Part shown: positions 1-4,913 of the stretch, one piece after another | Position numbering within the stretch: position 1 is the first letter of the stretch | Layout of the letters: each line of letters starts with the position of its first letter | Assembly: GCA_026982235.1 (NCBI GenBank) | Contig: JALSHM010000429.1 | Location: forward strand, 1-9,991 | Reading direction: 5' to 3' | Source of the DNA: Robiginitomaculum sp. | GTDB taxonomy: Bacteria > Pseudomonadota > Alphaproteobacteria > Caulobacterales > Maricaulaceae | Length of the DNA: 9,991 nucleotides | The notes under the pieces: model-generated | Seen by the model: the letters and a program-made list of their open reading frames with translations, nothing else | The model's database searches: none | Told to the model about the DNA's origin: nothing | Made by a program: the position numbers and the translations under genes

Positions 1-80
1 TCAGGGCGAAAATCGACAAAGAGTTCGATACACCTATGCTGCATACAGTACGCGGTGCAGGATATCGCTTGCAGGTTTAA
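1..80 (+). CDS. Response regulator, OmpR/PhoB family, C-terminal end only
   Basis: Only the last 25 codons are inside the window. The reading frame starts at base 3 and ends at a TAA at 78-80. The residues include KIDKEF, then LHTVRGAGYRLQV, which is the usual end of the winged-helix DNA-binding domain of OmpR-family regulators (recognition helix followed by the TVRGxGY hairpin of the wing). The receiver domain and phosphorylated aspartate are upstream of the window and not seen. The regulator ends 15 bases before the histidine kinase start, the normal arrangement for a cognate two-component pair, so it presumably receives phosphate from that kinase. Target genes cannot be told from this fragment. 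Confidence 0.9.
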   Translation, partial: RAKIDKEFDTPMLHTVRGAGYRLQV

Positions 81-95
81 CAAAGCTGCGCGACA

Positions 96-1586
96 ATGGT
101 TTCTATGCTCGCGCCTATAAAACGTTTGTTTAAAAATACAGTCTTTCGTCTGTCGATGATTGCGGCTGGCCTATTTGCTATGTCTTCGCTCATCGTGCTT
201 GGCTATATTTATTTTGCCACAGTGGTTTCAGATCTAAACCGTGTCGATAAAGCCATGGAATTAGAGATTGAAGAGCTTTCACAAATTTATGAAATGAAGG
301 GCCCGGTTTTTTTAAACCAGGTCATCTTTGGTCGTGCGGCACCGAAAGGCGCGAGTAATTTTGATAATAATACGTTTTATTTATTCGAATTTTATGACGA
401 GAACGGCAATGCTTATGGTGGCGGAAACTTGCCCGCAAAACGATTTTTTACAGACCCAGAAAAAATACCATTTTGGAAAAAAATCCCGGGCTTGAAAAAT
501 AATAACTCGAGAGAATTTGACTATGTTGCTGCTACGTCTGAAGACGGTTCTAAAACCATAAGGAGAGCCAGGGGTAGACTGAAAGAGTTCTTACCGTCCG
601 GCACAAAATTATTTATCGGCAAAGATGTGGAAAATATCATGGCGGCGGGCGAAAAAGTTACGCGGGCTTTGCTCATATCTATGGTGATGGCGATATCTCT
701 AGGTTTAATCTCAGGCATATATATGTCGAGACGGTTTGCAAGGCGAATCGGTGCGTTTAATAAGCTTGCTACGGATGTACGCGCGGGTGATCTGAAACGG
801 CGCGTGCCGCGTAATGAAAGTGGTGATGAGTTGGATGTTTTGGCCGAGCACCTCAATTCAATGCTCGACCATATTGATAGTTTGATGGTGGCTATGCGAT
901 ATGCTGGGGATAGTATCGCTCATGATTTACGCTCGCCTTTGACGCGGTTGCATACACGTCTAGAGACAGCCGCTTCGCAGGTAAAGGATGAGGTCGCTAA
1001 AGAAGCATTATACAAAGCTTCGGAAGACGCAGGTCAATTACTACGGACATTCGAAGGCGTACTGCGAATAGCTCGGTTGGAAGCCGGAGAGCGCCGCGAA
1101 ATTCTAGTGCCTTTGGATCCAAGCCTTGTGCTGGAGGATATTGCAGAATTATATGAGCCGTCTTGTGAGGATACAGGGCTTGACTTTGCTTTGGAAATTG
1201 AAGGTAAGCATATCATTCGGGCTGATCGTGGTTTGTTGTCACAGGCCGTATCTAATTTGGTCGAAAATGCTATTAAATACACACCGCGCGGTGGGGCAAT
1301 TACGTTGCGCTTACGCAAAATTCGTTCGGGTCGTGCCGAAATATCAGTCACCGATACTGGGCCGGGCATTCCAGTTAAAGACCGAAACAGGGTCAAAGAA
1401 CGCTTCGTGCGCTTGGAAGCCAGCCGCACGGCACCGGGCAGCGGGCTCGGCTTAGCATTGGTCGATGCAGTGGCGGATTTGCATCAGGCTAAGTTTGAGC
1501 TTTCTGATGGTCCTGGCGGCGCAGACAGTGATATGCCAGGCTTGCGGGCTGCCCTTATATTCCCGCGCATTAAACGCACAAAATGA
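96..1586 (+). CDS. Membrane sensor histidine kinase, partner of the upstream OmpR-type regulator
   Basis: This 496-residue inner-membrane kinase should autophosphorylate and pass phosphate to the regulator just upstream. Domains in order: short cytoplasmic N-terminus; membrane helix about 18-41; periplasmic sensor of about 145 residues with no family I recognise; second membrane helix about 190-210; HAMP about 211-263; HisKA with the phospho-acceptor H276 in IAHDLRSPLTRL; ATPase domain with N box NLVENAIKY (N391), G1 box DTGPGIP (D420), F437 in ERFVRLE, and G2 box GSGLGL (448-453). All catalytic boxes are intact. ATG at 96 is used; ATG at 105 is an alternative. Neither has a clear Shine-Dalgarno. 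The five codons between the regulator stop and this start are in the same frame and open. The end overlaps glnE by 4 bases. The periplasmic signal is unknown. Confidence 0.93.
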   Translation: MVSMLAPIKRLFKNTVFRLSMIAAGLFAMSSLIVLGYIYFATVVSDLNRVDKAMELEIEELSQIYEMKGPVFLNQVIFGRAAPKGASNFDNNTFYLFEFYDENGNAYGGGNLPAKRFFTDPEKIPFWKKIPGLKNNNSREFDYVAATSEDGSKTIRRARGRLKEFLPSGTKLFIGKDVENIMAAGEKVTRALLISMVMAISLGLISGIYMSRRFARRIGAFNKLATDVRAGDLKRRVPRNESGDELDVLAEHLNSMLDHIDSLMVAMRYAGDSIAHDLRSPLTRLHTRLETAASQVKDEVAKEALYKASEDAGQLLRTFEGVLRIARLEAGERREILVPLDPSLVLEDIAELYEPSCEDTGLDFALEIEGKHIIRADRGLLSQAVSNLVENAIKYTPRGGAITLRLRKIRSGRAEISVTDTGPGIPVKDRNRVKERFVRLEASRTAPGSGLGLALVDAVADLHQAKFELSDGPGGADSDMPGLRAALIFPRIKRTK

Positions 1587-4393
1587 TAAAAGGCGGAAAC
1601 AATGTATTGTTTGAGCGCCGTATTCGCAAAGTATTGCCGATTTTTGATGCGCAAACTGAAAGTGTAAAATTATCGGGCAGGGGGCTGGATAATATCATCT
1701 CCAGTGCGGCGAGTGGTGCGCCTTATCTGGCGATGTTACTGGATAAATGGCCAAAGATTGTCACGACATTGAAACAATCCCCGCCTGAAGACATATTCAC
1801 TGACTTACTCGAAGAAATCAAACCGACATCTCTGCCGGAACTCCACATATCTTTACGCCAAATCAAGCAAAAAATACATCTGCTAGCGGCGCTATGCGAT
1901 TTGGCAGGTGTTTGGGATTGGGCACAAGTGTGTCAGGTTCTCAGTGATTTTGCAGATAAATCTATGGGGGCGTTAATTACGGCTATCGCCGAAGACATGG
2001 ATTTTGACGGTACGCCGGACAACCCTGTGCCGGGATTGTTTGTGCTGGCGCTGGGTAAATATGGGGCGCGGGAGCTGAATTATTCCAGCGACATTGATTT
2101 GATTGTTTTTTATGACCCGCAGCGCGTGAAACTCCCTAATCCAGCGCGGGCAGAGCGCACACTCATTCGGTTTGTGCGCAAATTGATGCGCGGCTTTGAT
2201 GAGGTAACAGAGCATGGGTATGTGTTTCGCACAGACTTGCGCTTACGCCCCGACCCACGTGCGACCACCGTAGCCGTTTCGACCCGCACGGCTGAGCGTT
2301 ATTATGAGAGCCTTGGACAAAATTGGGAGCGGGCGGCCATGATAAAGGCGCGCCCCGTTGGTGGTGACCTGGCGGCGGCTAACGATTTTACCCAAGATGT
2401 TCTGACACCGTTTATCTGGCGCCGCAGTATGGACTTTCATGCCATTGATGATGTGCATTCTATCAAACGCCAAATTCAAGGTGGGGCGAAACCAGAAGAT
2501 ATTGTAGTAGCCGGGCATGATGTTAAACTAGGCGTTGGTGGTATTCGCGAGATCGAATTTTTTGTGCAGGTTCAGCAATTGATACTCGGTGGACGTCACA
2601 AAGAATTGCGATCCCCACAAACGCTTACGGCTTTGCAGGCTTTGGCGGGCGGCGGGTTTACTGACCCTGAAAATGCACTAATATTACAAGAAAAATATGC
2701 AATTTTACGCGATGCCGAACATCGTGTGCAAATGTACGGCGATGCGCAATCTCACACTTGGCCGGAAGATTTAAACCAACGCAAGCAATTGGCGACGCTC
2801 AGTGGCTATAGTCAAAGCGATGAATATGAAGCCAAGCTTAAACAAACATTCCTGGAGGTTCACAGTATTTACCGCAATTTATTTGCGGGCGAAGAAGACT
2901 TGTCGACTGAAAAGGGCAGCCTGGTGTTTACTGGCGTGGCACCGGAAGCCATCACGCTTAAAACTTTCGAAGCTTACGGATTTACGCGCGGCCCAGAGAT
3001 TTGGCAAATCATGGCCGATTGGCTCGGAGGCCGTATGCCCGCAACAAGAACTGAACGGGCACGGGAATTGCTCACAAGGCTCGCACCCCGCATTATCGAA
3101 GCTTGTGGTGCGACGGGTTCTGCCGATACAGCGTTTTTTAGTTTCGCCGAATTTGCGACCAAACTGAAAGCAGGGGTCACGTTGTTTTCATTGTTTTTGA
3201 ACCAGCCCAAAGCATTGACATCTTTGATTGAAATGCTGGCAATGGCACCAAGACTTGCGCAACAATTGGCGGCGCGACCTAACCTCATTGACGCATTAGC
3301 CAGTCCAAATTTTTTCGAGACACAAATGGTGATTGGGCGCGAAACTTATGCGACACTTATTCCGCCGGACGCAGATTTTGAAACGGCCATGAATATTGTG
3401 CGCCGCGCCGTTCACGAAGACCATTTTATGTTTACGGCTAGCTTGTTAAATGGCGCTAAGCCTGGCCGAGCCGGAAAAATTTTATCCAATATTGCCGCAG
3501 CGGCCATCATTGCTTTGCTGCCACAGGCCGTAAAGGAGGTCGAGCGTATTTACGGCACGATAAGGGGGGAATATGCCATATTGGGTTTGGGAAAATTGGG
3601 AGGGCGAGAATTAACGCTCACATCCGATTTGGACATTATGTTGGTGTATGCAGATGGGCAGGAAGCTGAAGGGCATGATATTTTTAACAAATTGACCCGT
3701 CGTGTCATTACCGCACTATCTAGTTTCACGGCTGAGGGGGGACTTTATGAAGTCGATATGGCCTTGCGTCCTTCTGGTCGTGCAGGCCCATTGGCGGTGT
3801 CTATATCCGCATTTGCAAAATATTACAAAAATGATGCTTGGACATGGGAATTTATGGCTTTGTCTCGTGGGCGTGTCATCGCAACATCTAGTGCTGCTTT
3901 CCAGGCAAAGTTAGACAATCTCATAGCAAAAACTTTATGCGAAAAAAATTATGGCGGCGCGCTCGCACATGATATTTTGGATATGCATCAACGGCTTGAG
4001 CGCGAGAAACCAGGTTTTGGGAGATGGGATGTAAAAAATACCGCTGGTGGATTACGAGATATAGAATTTATTGCGCAATACCTTATGCTTAAACACAAAC
4101 CGGAGAAAATGCCGCAATCCACGCTAGATATGTTCAAGCTAGCGAAAGAGGAAAAGTGGCTAAAAAGCAGTTCGGCACTAAATTTGATAAATGCCACAAA
4201 ACTGTACCATGGTTTGCAGCAAACCATGGCTCTTACGGTTAGCCGTAATTTTGATGCTACCACACTTCCCATTTCAGTGAAAAAATTTATGGCGAGAGCC
4301 GCGCAACAAGAAAGCTTTGAAGCTCTTGAGAAAATGTATATAAAGACCTGCAAAAGAGTTGTAGGAATATTTAAGGAAGAAATAGATGGCTGA
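1583..4393 (+). CDS. glnE: Bifunctional glutamine synthetase adenylyltransferase / adenylyl-removing enzyme
   Basis: GlnE adds AMP to, or removes it from, a tyrosine of glutamine synthetase, and so sets ammonia assimilation in response to PII protein and glutamine. The 936 residues match the usual full length of about 950. Two nucleotidyltransferase cores are present. The N-terminal (adenylyl-removing) core has GKYGARELNYSSDIDL at 158-173 with D170 and D172, and a third acidic residue D218 in TDLRLRPD. The C-terminal (adenylylating) core has GKLGGRELTLTSDLDI at 670-685 with D682 and D684, and D725 in VDMALRPSGRAG. Both metal-binding sets are kept, so both activities are expected. ATG at 1583 overlaps the kinase stop as ATGA with no Shine-Dalgarno of its own, pointing to translational coupling. 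A TTG at codon 9, preceded by AAAGGCGG, is a weaker alternative start. The 3' end overlaps the next gene by 8 bases. Confidence 0.97.
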   Translation: MIKGGNNVLFERRIRKVLPIFDAQTESVKLSGRGLDNIISSAASGAPYLAMLLDKWPKIVTTLKQSPPEDIFTDLLEEIKPTSLPELHISLRQIKQKIHLLAALCDLAGVWDWAQVCQVLSDFADKSMGALITAIAEDMDFDGTPDNPVPGLFVLALGKYGARELNYSSDIDLIVFYDPQRVKLPNPARAERTLIRFVRKLMRGFDEVTEHGYVFRTDLRLRPDPRATTVAVSTRTAERYYESLGQNWERAAMIKARPVGGDLAAANDFTQDVLTPFIWRRSMDFHAIDDVHSIKRQIQGGAKPEDIVVAGHDVKLGVGGIREIEFFVQVQQLILGGRHKELRSPQTLTALQALAGGGFTDPENALILQEKYAILRDAEHRVQMYGDAQSHTWPEDLNQRKQLATLSGYSQSDEYEAKLKQTFLEVHSIYRNLFAGEEDLSTEKGSLVFTGVAPEAITLKTFEAYGFTRGPEIWQIMADWLGGRMPATRTERARELLTRLAPRIIEACGATGSADTAFFSFAEFATKLKAGVTLFSLFLNQPKALTSLIEMLAMAPRLAQQLAARPNLIDALASPNFFETQMVIGRETYATLIPPDADFETAMNIVRRAVHEDHFMFTASLLNGAKPGRAGKILSNIAAAAIIALLPQAVKEVERIYGTIRGEYAILGLGKLGGRELTLTSDLDIMLVYADGQEAEGHDIFNKLTRRVITALSSFTAEGGLYEVDMALRPSGRAGPLAVSISAFAKYYKNDAWTWEFMALSRGRVIATSSAAFQAKLDNLIAKTLCEKNYGGALAHDILDMHQRLEREKPGFGRWDVKNTAGGLRDIEFIAQYLMLKHKPEKMPQSTLDMFKLAKEEKWLKSSSALNLINATKLYHGLQQTMALTVSRNFDATTLPISVKKFMARAAQQESFEALEKMYIKTCKRVVGIFKEEIDG
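4207..4229. repeat. Perfect 23-base palindrome inside glnE
   Basis: CCATGGTTTGC, a central A at 4218, and GCAAACCATGG form a perfect dyad with 11-base arms. As RNA it can fold into a 10-bp stem with a CAG loop; as DNA it could be a protein-binding dyad. It lies in coding sequence for residues 875-883 of GlnE (YHGLQQTMA) and is followed three bases later by another stem-loop. Confidence 0.9.
4233..4252 (+). terminator. Terminator-like stem-loop inside the glnE 3' end
   Basis: TTACGG (4233-4238), loop TTAG, CCGTAA (4243-4248), then TTTT at 4249-4252. The stem has six base pairs and the T run is short, so as an intrinsic terminator it is weak. Directly after the 23-base palindrome it could act as an attenuator or a mRNA processing point between glnE and the SseB-like gene. 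It may also be chance within coding sequence. Confidence 0.3.
4373..4380 (+). promoter_or_regulatory. Ribosome binding site of the SseB-like gene
   Basis: AAGGAAGA ends 5 bases before the ATG at 4386. It is the clearest Shine-Dalgarno of the + strand cluster, lies inside the last codons of glnE, and supports the overlapping start of the downstream gene. Confidence 0.75.
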
Positions 4394-4823
4394 CTTTGAT
4401 GATAAGCTGGCGCAAATGTTGGAACAAGCCAGCCCGGAGATGATGGCGGGCGACCCGATTGTTCGCAAAGCCTTTAGCGTCGCCTTGTTAGCGTCTGATC
4501 TCTATGTTCCAGTGCACCAAAGCGAAGACGAGCAAGCGGCAGACGGCGGCGTCTCCTTGCAAGCCATAGATATTGATGGTGTGCTCCATGTATTGTTGTT
4601 TTCATCTAAAGAAAAGCTTGGAACATTCATGGGCGGGAATACGCGTTTTGCCCGCGCGTCCGGTAGTGATATTTTGCCGTCCTTGCGGGGCGGTCAAGCC
4701 GTACTTAATCCGGGTGAAAAGGGTAGAGTTTTGGCTGCAGAAGATATAGCCGAAATATTGGGCGAGGCTAACCCTGAACACGGTCAGGAAGGACATGTTC
4801 ACGGCCCTGATTGTAATCACTGA
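4386..4823 (+). CDS. SseB-family protein with His/Cys-rich C-terminal tail
   Basis: This is a small soluble protein of 145 residues with no signal peptide or membrane helix. Residues about 25-125 resemble the SseB N-terminal domain: YVPV at 40-43, SLQAIDIDGVLHVLLFSS at 57-74, a Phe/Gly stretch, then SGSDILPSLRGGQAVLNPG at 92-110 and a final helix EDIAEIL. The family is named for a serine-sensitivity phenotype in E. coli and its biochemical role is not established. The last 14 residues carry H132, H137, H139, C143 and H145 in a HVHGPDCNH pattern that looks able to bind a metal ion such as zinc or nickel; that is inference. It starts 8 bases inside glnE and so is probably co-expressed with it. 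It ends 15 bases from the convergent pleC-like stop, with no terminator seen between them. Confidence 0.85.
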   Translation: MADFDDKLAQMLEQASPEMMAGDPIVRKAFSVALLASDLYVPVHQSEDEQAADGGVSLQAIDIDGVLHVLLFSSKEKLGTFMGGNTRFARASGSDILPSLRGGQAVLNPGEKGRVLAAEDIAEILGEANPEHGQEGHVHGPDCNH

Positions 4824-4913
4824 TATAAATACACTGGTCTAGCCATAGGCAGCTGGTTTGCCGACACTGTGGATATTGCCGCTTAGGCCTTGTGAGTGTT
4901 CGGGGTTAGCCTC
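4764..4913. repeat. 18-base inverted repeat across the convergent gene ends
   Basis: The left arm at 4764-4781 is GAGGCTAACCCTGAACAC. The right arm at 4896-4913 is its reverse complement with one mismatch, at 4775 of the left arm. The interval between arms is 114 bases and holds both stop codons. In + strand RNA the mismatch becomes a G-U pair, so all 18 positions can pair. Each arm is coding on its own strand and encodes EANPEH in the same frame: near the C-terminus of the SseB-like protein and near the C-terminus of the PleC-like kinase. Confidence 0.9.

Noticed and set aside
305..318. GGTTT-TTTT-AAACC hairpin in the first kinase gene
   Set aside because: Only a 5-bp stem, AT-rich, in the middle of coding sequence; expected by chance.
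521..856. Open frames of about 110-130 codons antisense to the first kinase (521-856 and 1034-1429)
   Set aside because: They lie fully inside conserved kinase coding sequence on the other strand and have no recognisable domain; they are shadows.
1602..1667. Short frame beginning at an ATG at 1602 after AAAGGCGG
   Set aside because: It stops after 21 codons within the glnE start region and has no family resemblance; the GlnE frame explains the sequence.
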